Assembly (NCBI GenBank): GCA_035041965.1 | Contig: JAPYMA010001567.1 | Span: forward strand, 186,001-250,000 | Direction of reading: 5' to 3' | Origin: Anisakis pegreffii | Taxonomy: Eukaryota > Nematoda > Chromadorea > Rhabditida > Anisakidae | DNA: 64,000 nucleotides | In this document: positions 26,101 through 39,245 of the stretch, in pieces | Layout: the number at the start of each line of letters is the position of its first letter | Position numbering within the stretch: the stretch's first letter is position 1 | Made by a program: the position numbers and the translations under genes | Notes under the pieces: model-generated | Told to the model about the DNA's origin: nothing | Database searches by the model: none | Seen by the model: only the letters and a program-made list of their open reading frames with translations

Positions 26101-26649
26101 TGACAACAAGCTTTATCAGCGAAATCATCAAATACTCAAGCAAAACTATTTATTTAAACTCATCAATTATAACATCAAATTCCGTCCTTCATCAGCACTG
26201 AATAAATTTCATCATATCCCCTTTTATCTTTATAGAATGCATGGAATTTCATTCAGAATTGAGAAAATTTAACGGCTGACAATGAGTACTCTGAGATCAG
26301 AAATAAACTTTTGCATGAAAAGGAATTTAAATGAGTTCCTATAAGATTTAAGTGAGTTTCTGGAACGTAAACGATTAGTTTTTAGTGAATATTTTTCGAA
26401 ATCAATGAAACTGCTTCAGGCGTCTCCTATGAAATACAAAAGAATTGAGTTCAAGTTTGAAAATTTGTAATTAAACATTGTCAAATTCTTCTGACAATTT
26501 GGCTGTTTTAATATTGAAGTAGTCTCTGGCACATCTGTATCAGTATTTGGTGATATGTGAAATTAGCAATGAATTACGGCAGTTTTAAATAGTTATCGAT
26601 GTTTCTCATATGAGTTGAATGCACACACACAATTCTCATCTAATTGCAG
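23109..26649. other. Intergenic region between stim and the NIFK-like gene
   Basis: No convincing gene. It must hold the stim 3' UTR and the promoter or outron of the next gene. The frame at 25228-25539 (103 codons) starts with a hydrophobic stretch but has no recognised domain. A segment richer in G+C at about 25800-26110 is discussed under findings. The rest is AT-rich with no clear repeat. Confidence 0.6.
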
Positions 26650-26667
26650 GTATAAATTCACTCGAAA
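26648..26667 (+). promoter_or_regulatory. Likely trans-splice or 5' UTR splice acceptor
   Basis: TAATTGCAG ends at 26649, 18 bases before the start codon of the NIFK-like gene. The spacing and consensus suit spliced-leader addition; a cis-spliced 5' UTR exon remains possible. Confidence 0.5.
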
Positions 26668-29600
26668 ATGGATGAAAGCGATTTGAAAATGGAAGAAGTT
26701 GATAAAGACGTGAAAATGGAAACCGAGACCGCGGAAGGGGAAGGATCCTCATCGGAAACTCCGAAAGCGCTGAAAAGAAGACCGAAATTGCATTCCAAAA
26801 GTCGCGGATCATCCAAGGCCTTAAAAGATCCAGAAGGACGATCGAAGGTGATCAAGATTAGTCATTTACCGTTCGGATTCTTCGAGGAGGAACTCTTCAA
26901 GTACTTCAAACAGTTTGGCTATGTCCGACGTGTGCGTGTGGCACGAAGTCTTAAGGTCTGTTTGAAACCTGTTATGTGATTTTAATGAAATTTGCTAACT
27001 TGCCTTTAAATCTCGTGATTTTATCTCAGCTTAATATGCATATCGTCACTGAAAGTTATCTCAACGCTTGAATGATATGCAGATTCGTTTCAAAACATCC
27101 AATTTTTGAAATGTACTGTCCGTAAATCAAGTGAGATTTAGTGTGGAATCGTACTTAGAAATATCTACTTACTCCAGTATTCCAAAGATTCAGAGCTTTT
27201 AAGTTGAAATGAAAATAGAAAACGGAAATCGAAGTATCATTTATCATGTGAAATCTGTTATGCGCACTTGAATTTGCAAATGAGTTGATTTGATCGCGAG
27301 GTTAATATCAAATGGTTAATTTGTTAGCAGTGCTACCCTATTGCTCAATCCCTATTAATTGTTGTTGCTGATCAACGTTTGATGATCGTGCATAATTTAT
27401 ACTATAATTGAAGTGAAACAATTATAAGTTATCTCTTTCCCATCGACTTGTCTTTCATCAGTTTTCAATTAGTTTCTGTATCCCTTTATTGGTTTATTTG
27501 CCGTCATTACCGTCATCAGTGTGCCGAATGCACATTATAATAATATCTCGACAGAAAGCGACACAATGATAAATGAAATGAATATTCCTCTGTTCAGTCG
27601 TCCAGCTAAACAGTTGACAATAGTAATAATGCAATTTAAGAAGGGAGATCAATCTGTCTGTTAATATTGAACATCATGCATTGAATATAGCAAGAATGCG
27701 TTGGATCCTGTATTATGGATTCGTTTTATTATAGACATTTTGTTTGATTGGCATTTATTCGATCAATCATCAGTAACTCTCTCGATATACTTATTAATGT
27801 TATTGTCATTAAACTTATGGTATTGGTATTATTTTTATTGGTGATATTGTTATTATAAGGATTATCGTCATCATCATTCTGAAAATTATTATTATTCTGA
27901 CACTTACGATATTTTATTCATCACCACTTCAATTCCTTCACTTGTTCTTAAACAGCGAAGGTCTTTCATCTTCTCCATGCGTAGTGTTCAACAAGTAGCG
28001 ATCTTATCAAAAAAGTTGATCGAATCAGCCGTTGTTGTTGTTGTGCTATTGATGAGGAAAGAGCATCATTTAATGATTTCGGTTTGAAGATCGTGATCAT
28101 CAGTAAAATTTTAATTACCAACTCAAAAGAACAAAGCTTCACACCGACGACGCTCCGTCAACAGATCGGATATGGCGACACGAGTGAGTTGGTGTGCGTA
28201 TGTGACCTCACATAAATCTAAACATACATGCGCGTTTAATTTGCATTTTGATCAAATCAATTCTGCGATTGAATGAATGTAATCACCTCTTAAATAATAC
28301 ATAATCTTATCAGTGAAATTGATCTCTTTGCGCGATTTTCATTTGTGCGCCATTGGATTGGAATGGAATTGCATTAATTTGATTGCTTTCGATAACATTT
28401 TTCAGTTGTTTCATTTTTCGAAAACGAAATTTATTGAGAAGCAAACAAAAGTTCAGAAGAAGAAATATCACTCGGAAGAGTCTACGAAAGCGATAATGAT
28501 CTATAATGATACGGATCATTCCGGATCTTGTTGAATCCGTTTTCCCAATTTTGAAAATATTTTGATACGATGAAATATCCGGATCGTTATGAAAGACGGA
28601 AATATTTCCGATACGATCTTAGTGGTGATCTGAGAAAATACTAAATCATTCATTCTGTACTTTTAATCAATCGTTCATCGATTTAGTTGGTGGTTTTTCA
28701 ACTTGGATTTGGATTTAAGTTAAACAGCTCGTAGATTTTCGTTCGATTAGAATTGAAAGCGGATGAGATTCTCTGATTCATGCTGATAGAATGGAACTAG
28801 TTTCAGTTATGTGAATCAACAGATCTTTATGAAATTATATGCAAACATGGATTCAGCATGAAAATTTATGTTATCTAATATTCCAATAGCAATATAGTTA
28901 ATCACTGTAATATTCTATTTGTAGCTGTATGCATGTATAGTAACATGTATAATATTTGATAACTATTATGCATTAGGTGAATATTATTCAATTTGTGAAA
29001 TTCAGTCTGAGAGGGTTTATATCATTCCACAAAAATGCTGCAATGAAATCACGCAACTGCTTTGTTGAATACACCTAATTTGCATACATACACCAACAAC
29101 AATTAATACTCATTAAATGATGTTTTGATAGCGCATCGCAATCATCAATATTGAATGAAGATGCGCCACAATACTGATATAGTATAATATAATTTGCTAA
29201 TTGCTATTCTTTTATCCTCACCGTATTGATATTGCTAATAGGATAGATCGATGTGAGAGTAGTGACCTTATCGGAGGGGATCTGACTCGAAAAGTGCGGT
29301 GTAAAGGAAGATTAGCGATCCAGAGAGCGCTTTTTGTTTCAATCATTTGAGTTTGATGGATGATCTGGTGGCGAAAGTCATAATCGGAGACTACTCGTCA
29401 CATTTGACTCACTTGATTGTATTTGTCCCGAGTCTCTTTTCTCCTCATCTCATTCACTTTAATTCAATGAATCATTATTATGAAGATTATTACTATTGTT
29501 ACAATGATCAATCAAAACGCGTTGTTTATTGATATTATTATTGATATCAATTACTTGATCCGTTACTGCATCTATAGAGGTTACTGTACTTTTATGCAAC

Positions 29601-32585
29601 AAATATTTTCGAAATATAGAATGGATGACTTCATCACATTTAAAAGTTCACTTTTTTACGTTTCACGGTATCATAATGCTTAGTATTGGTCAAGTTCCGT
29701 ATTGCACAATAGAATTTCAGACATAGCAGTTTTCATCCAAATTATTTTGATACTGAATTGATACTTTGAAAGTAGCAACTTTCTGAAAAGTTTTATCATT
29801 CTTTGATCAGTTATCTTGTTTCATGTTTGGTTTTTGAGGTATTTTATATGCATTGCGTTGCAGAGATTTTTACAAATCGAATGACTATCGAAATATTTTC
29901 AGACGGGTAACTGCAAAGGTTTTGCATTCGTATTGTTTTCAAACGAGGATGTGGCGCAAGTGGCTGCTGAAACTATGAATGGCTACATTATGTTCGAGAA
30001 ACGATTACTGTGTACGTTTTGATTTCATTATTTGTGGAAAGCTAATGAAAAGTTTCGTGTTAATATCTTTGAGATTCATTTTGATAGATTCCCTTCTATG
30101 AAGAAAGTCTTTGTTAGAGTTGAATTGATGTTGTCAACGAATGGGATGATTTGGTGATGGTAGTTATTATTTACAATATCTATCATTATCGCTATTATCA
30201 AGTAGGTAAGTATAATGATTTACTAATGTAAGAAATAATGATAGTGGAATTGAGACTAGCAATAATAAGTTTTATGAACGTTCCTCAAGTATGAGTGCTT
30301 GATTATCACACGCTTATTGCGTAATGAAACAGATGGATGGATTACTGTTGAATGCTGCTTAACGCTACACTGTAAGGGCGTAAGTCGTCTTCTAGAGAGA
30401 ATCATCTGAATAAACGTGAATATGCCCCTCATCATACGTATCATTCTTTCGAAAATGTATTACATTGGTGACATGAAATTGATTATTATCTAATCAACTT
30501 TGTATATTACATCATTTATTAATCGTCTCATTACTCCTACCATTATTATTTTATTGTTGTTGTTATGATTATGATCATTATTATTGTCAATATGATTGTT
30601 ACTGTTGTTGTTATGCATGTCAATCATGAGGTGCTGTCAGACCGTTCAGTTTTCAAATACCTATTTATGGTTTTATGGTTGATATCGTCGAATTTGAAGG
30701 TTTACAGCACCGAATTACGATTGTGATCAATTCATGATCAAAACTTGTGCATCACTTCTAATTTATATTCCACGGTATACGGTATTTGATTATCAAATAT
30801 GGATTTAGCTCTGTGACATATGGTGCATTCGTATAATATAAGTGGATTCAAATTTTGTTGTATCACCAATATATAAGAAGTGTTCTGTCTGAAGAAAAGT
30901 TTTAATTCATGATTATTTACTTTTTAAAATATATTTTGATATGTTCAGGTAGGGTACTGAAGAATAAGGATGTTCCACGTTCCATACTCGTCGGAAAGAC
31001 AATCAGACCGAAGCCAATTAGGGGTACAGCAGCCAGAAAGCATGCACGTTTGGAGAATAAAGCGAAGGATGATAAAGCAGTTTGTGAAAGTAAAGTAAGT
31101 TTTTTGAAAATTTTCATTATGAACATTAAAAGCTTAGAACTCATGTATCGTGTCACTGAATTGAAGTTGAACGGTGAATATCTCTTCACTCTGCTTAAGG
31201 GTATTTTACCGTTATTTTGGAATGGTTTTTTATGTGTACTACATGATGGCGTTCACTTTTGTTCGATATCGTTGCAATATAAGAATTTGTAAGAATTTAA
31301 AATAATTGTATAAAAATAATAAGAATTCGTAATGTTCATCGATCAGTGCCTTTTTGTAATTGTATGAGTGATTCTGCAATAGGGGAACTGGGGAAGATAC
31401 TTGAGATTTGTGAAGTTTTGATGGATGAATTTATTTCAGAAACGACTTCTGAAACGACTGGAGAAAACGAAAGAGCGATTGGCAAAAATGGGTTTCGAGT
31501 ATTCAATTGAACCGACAGAGTTTGTGGAGCCGAGCAAACCTGTGGTTGAGAAGGTATGAACGTTTACTCCATCGTATTGTTCTTTTTTGTATCTTCGTTC
31601 GATTCGATTGTTCATCTTTTTGAATGTGTATAATCATTGCATTTATATGATCAGCTGTTATGCGGCGAGTTATAATTAGATTTTTATTTTTGTTGTTGAG
31701 TTGATTTATTAACGTGATGAATTATCAAGTGCAATCGAATTTTTCACTTCATAGAAAGTGCATTCTTATCATACGAGTACATCGTTGTTCATTGTTTTCT
31801 GATTCGTGAATGTTGAAGAACTCTAATTTAGTTTGGATGAAATGATTGTTTTCATTTGACGTTTCATGTATATCGAATAATGTCGATAATAAAAATAGAT
31901 TACTGTGAGAAAATGAATTTTAATCATGCAGATGGATCAGTTTGATAAGTTCAGTGATCAGTGACTCGTTGAAAGGAAACATTCGAAGGATGAAAATCTT
32001 TTTCTAACTGAAAAAAAATTTCAGCCGAAAAAGGAACAGCCGAAAGAAGAGTCGTTGAACGATAGCAATAACAGTGATGTGGAGCAATTGGACGAAGATG
32101 GGGAAATCGTAAGGAAAGTGAAAAAACCACGAATGGAAACAACTACAGAAAAGAAGAAAGCTCCGAAGAAAGTAAAAACATCTGAAAAAGAAAAAGAAAT
32201 AACTGCGGAAAGAGAGAAACTTCCAAGGAAGGTGAAAAAATCTGTAGTAGAAGAGGGAACAACTGTGAAAAAGGCGAAAATTACAAAGGAAGTGAAAAAA
32301 TCCGCGCAAGAAATATCTACCGAAAAAGAGAACGTTTCTAAAAAGCTGAAAAAATCTGAGAAACAAACACCTGCTGAAGAAGAGGATGTTGCGAAGAAGG
32401 TGAAAAAATTGGAGAAAGAAATGGTTAAGGCGAAGAAAGTGGCAAAAGAAGTGATGAAGAGAAAAGGCGATTCAGTTCCAAAAAAAGCGAAATTACCGAA
32501 GAGACAAAAACTTTCCACAAAACAACCGTTCAAGGCTGGAAAAGGCTTAAAGAGAAGTAAAATTCAGATGAAAAAATCCAAATGA
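26668..32585 (+). CDS. NIFK-like nucleolar RNA-binding protein (RRM)
   Basis: Exons 26668-26955, 29903-30011, 30949-31094, 31440-31553 and 32025-32585 join in frame to 405 residues. After an acidic then basic N-terminus there is one RRM (about 60-136), with RNP2 IKISHL at 62-67 and RNP1 KGFAFVLF at 101-108, split by a 2.9 kb intron. The next part (ETMNGYIMFEKRLLC, then a Lys/Arg-rich stretch, then RLAKMGFEY) follows the human NIFK layout (ETMNNYLFGERLLEC and KKLAKKGIDY). This family (yeast Nop15, human NIFK) works in the nucleolus on large-subunit rRNA processing. The last exon codes for about 185 residues of Lys/Glu-rich imperfect repeats around KKVKK, with nuclear localisation character; this tail is weakly conserved in the family. 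Confidence 0.87.
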
Positions 32586-32808
32586 TGTGAAGAATTGTTG
32601 GAGTTGCCTTCTGTGAATTATGATCTTTGTTGTAAAGTGGAAGATTATGAATGCTGATACTTATTGTTATTGTTTTGTTTTGCTACTGTTATCGTTTTAA
32701 CAGATTTTACTACCAATATGGATATTGTTGTTGTTGTTATTTTTCTGTTGTTATAACTGATCTTTTACTTGATCTGCAGATTTTTGAGATCACATTAATT
32801 GAAGTCGT

Positions 32809-32814
32809 AATAAA
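32809..32814 (+). terminator. Possible poly(A) signal of the NIFK-like gene
   Basis: AATAAA about 225 bases after the stop codon, the first exact match I noticed in the 3' flank. Confidence 0.4.
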
Positions 32815-34413
32815 ATCTTTGATAAACAATGAAGTTCACCTGTGGTACCGATTGAAAATAGGTTGTGAAAATAAGGATTCGGAACTGTTCATTTGAATTT
32901 TATATTTTGAGCTAAGTAAAGTTCATATCAATCGAATAATTATCATTGGAATCAGCAGTTCTGTTGGAGTTTTATTGGTGCACACATATGCCGTTATGAT
33001 TGTTTATCATATTGGTTCGTTTCTTAAATAAATAAATGTTGATTGTGCTTATATTTATGCAGAGGATGTGCATCGATAAGAAGAAAATTTGTTCATTGAT
33101 GTTTGATTGCGAGATTTCACGAGGTGCATTTGAGTGGAAGTAAGCTTCTATTGGCAATTTCACAGTATCTTTTGATGTTTGAACAAAATAGAAAAGGAAG
33201 CAATTACACATTGTGAACGTATACATCATGTGAACAGAAATACATACTCGTGTACCCTCACTAAATTCAATTAAAAAACACCTTTCTTTCGTAGCTTTGA
33301 TCTGCATTCGATCACAGCAGTTTTCATGCTTTACAATCAACCCAAGATTTACGATTAGTAATAGTTCTGTTCGCTCAGCTGGAATCGAAGACTATAGGGA
33401 ATTTGATTGGGATAGAAACAGCGGGAGCAGATTTCATCGTTCTCACGTTCACGCTAAATGATTTTGAAACGTTTACGAGAATTTGATTAGAGAGTGGTGA
33501 CGCATAAGGTATATAGAGGATTGTTTTTTCGAGTCACTTCAAAGCAGCTGATTGCATGAAGAGATGGATATTTTCAATGCATAGAATATCCGACCCACTC
33601 AGTTATTAGATTCAGATCCGTGTGTTCAGAAGGAGATATTTGCTGAAAGGAGATTTTTGGTGATTTTCTGTTATGTGCTAAGATTTACAAGACAATACCT
33701 CTAGATTTCCTGATGAATGAATTTCTAGTTAACCATTCCATCTGTAGAGGTTATTCCAAATGAATGAACCCGTAAAATGTGGACGATAAGGACGAAAGCT
33801 TCGCGCAAGTGTAAGCCCGGGAGCGATATTCCACTCGATACAGTTCTGGTGATAATGCAAGAAGACATTCTGAATTAGATGATCGGTGTCAAAAGCAACT
33901 CAAAATGACAACTCAACGACAAATTGCATGATATCACATATCATATCAGCATGAATTAATCAATGAAACTTGATTTGCACACGTGTTTACCACTACAAAT
34001 TAGTTGCTATCTCATCAGCAGATCAAATCAAACCTCCATTGTTATGAATTCATTTTGACACGTACCTCATTAGGAGAATACAAATTTGCATAAAACATTG
34101 AACTTGTCAACTTTGCTCAAGTTTTAATTTCATTGACATGTTTTGTGTGTATTTATTTGTTAATTCTTGCAATTCTGAGAAGTATCACCAGAACATATTC
34201 ATAAGAATATCTTTATTCGGATGAATTTATTCCCGATTTCTTATCACATCATCATATTAACTATCCAACGGGAACGTGCCCAGTAAAATGAGCATGACAA
34301 TGTCTCCAATGAAGAAAACTAAAGTTATCAAAGACAATGATTTGCTCATGACAATGTTACATGATAATTAGTATCAAGTTAATTACAAATCAAAATGTAA
34401 ATTATCAAAGTTC

Positions 34414-34447
34414 TGGTACAGCATATAAATTATTATATGCTGTACCA
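34414..34447. repeat. Perfect 15-bp inverted repeat with 4-base loop
   Basis: The arm 34414-34428 (TGGTACAGCATATAA) and arm 34433-34447 are exact reverse complements around the loop ATTA. There is no T-run on either side, so a Pol III or bacterial-type terminator is not suggested. The stem is shorter than a typical microRNA precursor. Confidence 0.9.
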
Positions 34448-35084
34448 CGTCATCCATGAGAGTACAAGAAGTTATTTTTCATGCCTACTCTTACGGCTTG
34501 ATCAGTTGAACAAAAAGAATGACATCTTCAAAACAAAGTGAAGAAAGCGATCGGAGATTATGAAAGTCTTTAAAAGATGATCAATTGCCTCCTATGTTTG
34601 ATCAGTGCGATGCCAATTGATTGATCACAATATTAGTTCTGTCACATGCATGGATATGAAACTTTATCGGACTGATAAGAAACTCACTCCACCGAAAGAA
34701 GTGTTTTTCGTTGATTGCATTCAGAGATGATCACTCAAAAGATCTCTGGTTTAGCCGCAATGCGTATTTGTATAGTCATGTATGCATAATGAAACTCAAT
34801 TACAGTAATCCGGACGTGTGGAATGATGATATATACACATACGTATAGGATGTTTATGCATATTCAATTGGACATAATAGCATTTGAGGCGACTGAACAA
34901 ATTTGTTATTATATGCCGTAATTAGAATTCGATCAGATTGATATCTGATGCTCCAAGCCTGATAATTGCTTAAGAGGTTTCTGGTTTGATTAGAAAATAA
35001 GGCGATAAGGCGGAAAAGGTAATGATCTCTGAATTGTGAACCTCAATCATTTTTAAGAGGAATTTTTTGCCAAATATTCCTCAC

Positions 35085-35129
35085 CAAACATCTGTGACCA
35101 TTTTGAAGCAAACATCTGTGACCATTTTG
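35085..35129. repeat. Perfect 21-bp direct repeat, period 24
   Basis: CAAACATCTGTGACCATTTT plus G occurs at 35085-35105 and 35109-35129 without change, so it is a recent tandem duplication. Confidence 0.9.
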
Positions 35130-36303
35130 TTACGAAAGTTGTCACACCTACAGTCACATCATTACATCATCAAATCCTTAAACAATATTGAATTTTAATC
35201 AAATCCTGATCATCATCAGATTGAGGTAAGATGATCCAATTAGAGATACAAACGAATTAATAATGAATTAATGATTCAATAGATAAAGATTACATTAATA
35301 TAATGTTTATAACACGATTAAAACTTCATAATCCTCGTTGTATCCGAAGATGTTTTATTGTCGTTGTTTACGATGTTATCGAATTTTCAAATCATTTTCA
35401 TTGATGTTTCGTCAACTGAATCACTTCGATTAAATCAAATTAATTGAAATGAAATGAAAATAATAAAACAGTAATAAGAGCAATCATAACAGACACGACA
35501 TCGAAAACGATGACGATTAATGAATTTGTTTACGAAGAAGTTATAGACACCTCAATTCATTGATTCAATTTGCGAGTTTTTATCACCCGTCTCACGTTTT
35601 ATGATTGTTTTTACATCAATTAAATTCCGTTAATGATCGCTGAATTGATATGAGTCATTTAATGATTTGTTACGTCGTTGAGTCTAACTACTTAATTTGC
35701 GAAGTCTGGCTGCTAAAGGTTCCTTCTCATGAATTTTAGAATCTCTTTATTTATTTAATTGCTCTTTTTTTAATTTTCCAATTTGTTCTCGTATGAAAGC
35801 CTCTTTAAGAGTATTACTTAATTGTGTTGATCGCTCCTCACATTCATGTTGATCGATCAGCTAACAAAACGGATCCTTTTAGATCTTATTTGTTCTCTCA
35901 CTCCCCCACTCATTTATTAAGTTGGCTGCATTAGTATCGTTGATATTAGCGTATTATTTTATAATATCACCATTATCAGTAATCACTGTTGATGTGAACA
36001 ACGAGAGCAATTCAATCTCACTTCATCCTTCATTATTGTGTCGACCTTATTTCAGCTATACTGCGTCTTGTATACTTTTCATGTAATAACTTCCCTAGAA
36101 CTTCATCATTTTGTGATTTCCTAAAGGTTTTGTGAAATAAATCAGAAATTCATGTTATCTCACAACTGGTCATGAGTTAATGTGAAGGATTTCACAGAAT
36201 TCAAGACGTGAGGTCTTTATATCTCATGAATTCTGCCAGCAGTCGATTTAGAAATAGCCATTATTTGGAAAAATGCGATCACTGTTCAGAGTTTGAATAG
36301 TTG

Positions 36304-36335
36304 CTTACTTGTACTGATAGAACAGTACAAGTAAG
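36304..36335. repeat. Perfect 13-bp inverted repeat with 6-base loop
   Basis: CTTACTTGTACTG (36304-36316) is followed after ATAGAA by its exact reverse complement (36323-36335). Confidence 0.9.
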
Positions 36336-38404
36336 TTGGAAATGTTAGTTAGCTTCCCTCATCTACATAAATGAAAGAGCAGATGAAATAATTCGAAAGA
36401 TCAGACAGCGTCATATGATTGTTTGCGATAAAAACTCTTCAGTAATAGCTTGAAATTAATTTTAAATGAGTTAATACGTTCTTGATCTGCAACGCAAATT
36501 ATATGTCAGTGAATTTGCGCGATAAGTGAGTGTTTCGAGCTGAATTAAACGCGAAATTAGATAATTTATCCAGTCAAACAAGATGAGTCGACGACTGAAA
36601 TGACTGATATAATCCCACTCAGATGCTTGCACAGTTTGGATAACAACTACTAATTTTGCTGAATTCATCGAATCGCTCTGCTAATAATCAGCTTTTATTC
36701 GGTGATGTGGTTGACAGTTGATGGATTCACTGACTCTTTTAAGTGATATTTACGAATTCATTTCATTTATTACACTTATCCTCAATCATCGGAGCTTAAA
36801 TTACGTTCCGAAACGAAACAATTATCGCGAGAAACGAGTCGACCAATTCAAATAAGAGAGTAATTACAATTTATTTTGCCGCAACAACTCAACGAACACT
36901 TTGAAAACTGCGGTTAACTTCACTATCGCCTTGTTTGTATTTTATCGCATAGTTACACAGCAGTTGTTCTGACTTATAAAGTAATAGTAATAGTAATTGA
37001 CCTTGGAACCCGAATCTTGGATTCCGATCGAACATTTTGAAGTTCGGTTGGAGTGGGGAATTTCGGAATCACAAAATTTGTACTCCGTCGGATTCTGACT
37101 GAATAAAAATTTCGTTCATATGTTGTCATCATAGTGAAAACTCTGTTGTTAATTAATATCGTTGTATCTTTATTCAGCTCTATCAATTCAGTTTATGAAT
37201 ATATAGATTTTGCAATGTTGAGTGGATCATACGGATTGCTTTTGCAAATAAAACTGAATGGAATCGTCAATTTGCACTGAACCCTCATTAGATTTTCTCC
37301 TTGATTTTCCTCATCCATCGCTCATTTTCTCACTTCTGCTATCATTTTGTTCTATTCTCTGCATCATTTTTTCACTTTCCCTCGCACTCTCTCCCATCAA
37401 TGATAAACACATTCATTCGCTCATCCCATCATTCACTGAATAAACTCATTGCGACTTCTTGTTAATTGGTTACGCCCTCCTAATTACCCAATCAACCAAT
37501 AGGCGTCGAGGATTGATGTGCTACGGTAATAGGCGTAACAAAGCCTCACTCTTACAATTAAGAACTCAATTAGGGGAATATGCTCGCCCGCTGGCTTAGT
37601 TGATGGTGAAAGGGTGGTGGACGGGAGATTTGAATGATTGTTGATGTTTTTGTTGTGTTCTGATGAGGAACGGAATCTGAATCCGAGGTTATCCAGTGAT
37701 TTAGGATGAAGGGAATCTGTTTTTTTGTTAGTCTCATTGATTCGTCTGATTTAATGTGATGATTTGATTCAAGCTCATGCTTGAAGTGATAGGATAATTT
37801 GTGAAAATCTCGTGAATGATTGTCGATGACGATTCGTTGGTTATTACTGAACTGATAACAGCATTAATGGGATTGTTGAAATTCGTTAGGTGTGATAACC
37901 ACGGTGATAACAAAACTGACCAAAGAGAATTGTTTCGGAACTGTCAGGTAAAATGATAGCGAGGATAATGCACGGTTTAATGATATAACTGCGTAATTAT
38001 GTATCGGACAGTGTGAATAATGCTCGAATCTTAACTGCAGTTTGCATTCCTAACCGAAGCAAATTTGCACAAAAATTATGATATCTCAGCTTGCTCGTTC
38101 TCACTGATGATTTTCGCTTCATCTACATCCAAGTTCTACTGTCATTCCTTTGCAAACCGGCAGGATCACATGTCTCATCTCTTCTCGACTAATTACAAGC
38201 AATAATTACTTATTAATTACTGTCCAATTGTCCTGAAATATCGAGTAAACCGTCTTCTTGAATGCATCTATCATTAGTGAGAGATAAGCGCTGCATATAA
38301 AAAGCTTATCTGAAGTCGACGATCAGCTCTTTAACGCTTTCCGTCTTTCGCTTCGCTTTGAAATTAATTACGAAACGCGCTAAAATCATCGGTTTTGTCT
38401 TACA

Positions 38405-39245
38405 TAATACTGGAATACTGGAATCGGCCAGGCTATCGAACGTTGTTGACGTTGCTGGCCACAATGCGTTTCCAATCAGTCCTCGACCTTGCTTTCCTTT
38501 GCCAGGTCTTACCAATCGCCTTGTCGATCTCGTCTCGCCACCTTTTTGGAGGTCTTCCTAGCGGTCGTTTTTGTTCTCGGGGGTACCATTCTAGAATTGC
38601 TCGGGTCCACCTGTTGTCATTCATTCGAGCTACGTGGCCTGCCCATCGTAGCTTCTGTTTCCTGTACTCTGTGATTACGTCTCTTATCCCAGTTCTCCGG
38701 CGTATCTCCTCGCATCGGATGTGCTCACGCAACGATATTCCTAACATACATCTCTCCATTGCCCTCTGTGTTGTTATAAGTCGTTGTTCTTCTGTTTTTG
38801 TCGTTGCCCACGTTTCGCATGCATAGAGCATCGCGGGCAAGACTGTGCTGTTATACAGATGGGCACGAAGAGATCCATCAATTTTGGCCTTTAGCACATC
38901 CTTTATCGAGTTGAACGCCTTCCATCCGGATCGTATTCTTTGAGCTAGTTCGGGCTTCATATCTCGGTCCATATTCACCAATTGCCCCAAATAGGTATAT
39001 TCTTTCACTTCTTCAATTACATCGCCTTCCACCACTATTTGGCCCGCAGGAGTGATATCTGAGCGCATGAATTTAGTTTTCATGCGGTTGAGTTTGAGGC
39101 CGACGGCGGCACTTTTGGTGCTCAGCGTCGTCAGCATGGCCTGGAGCTCCTTAGTGGATTCAGCGATGAGCACGATGTCATCTGCGAATCGAAGATGATT
39201 CAGAATTTCACCGTTGATACTGATACCACCATCCCAGTCGAATAT
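38405..39245 (-). mobile_element. 5'-truncated RTE/BovB-like non-LTR retrotransposon (RT C-terminus)
   Basis: One open frame on the minus strand, from about 39245 to the TAG near 38430, covers the end of a LINE reverse transcriptase. It has the catalytic FADD motif (LRFADDIVLIAES), then KTKFM, EYTYLG, the RT thumb, and the C-terminal block RWAGHVARM...RPLGRPPKRW seen in RTE/BovB-type elements. There is no N-terminal endonuclease or fingers domain, so the copy is 5'-truncated and not self-mobile. The 3' UTR is only a few tens of bases and ends in two copies of ATTCCAGT, as in RTE elements with microsatellite ends. The frame is intact across 260 codons, so the insertion is fairly young. It lies about 560 bp upstream of the engrailed start. 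Confidence 0.87.

Larger units (their letters stand above)
32815..38404. other. Long intergenic region between the NIFK-like gene and engrailed
   Basis: No supported gene. The 122-codon minus-strand frame at 32972-33340 has no recognised domain or splice support. The region holds two perfect hairpins and a 24-bp tandem repeat, listed separately. A short segment richer in G+C at about 37465-37640 has an 8-bp inverted pair, GTTACGCC and GGCGTAAC. Given its place upstream of engrailed, part of it may be regulatory, but nothing in it proves that. Confidence 0.55.

Noticed and set aside
32004..32533. Long minus-strand frames (120 and 170 codons)
   Set aside because: They are antisense shadows of the Lys/Glu-rich last exon of the NIFK-like gene; the Phe/Ser-rich translation is the complement of AAA/GAA codons.
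38306..38826. Plus-strand frames of up to 143 codons over the LINE
   Set aside because: Antisense of the reverse transcriptase frame, which has clear catalytic and C-terminal motifs on the minus strand.
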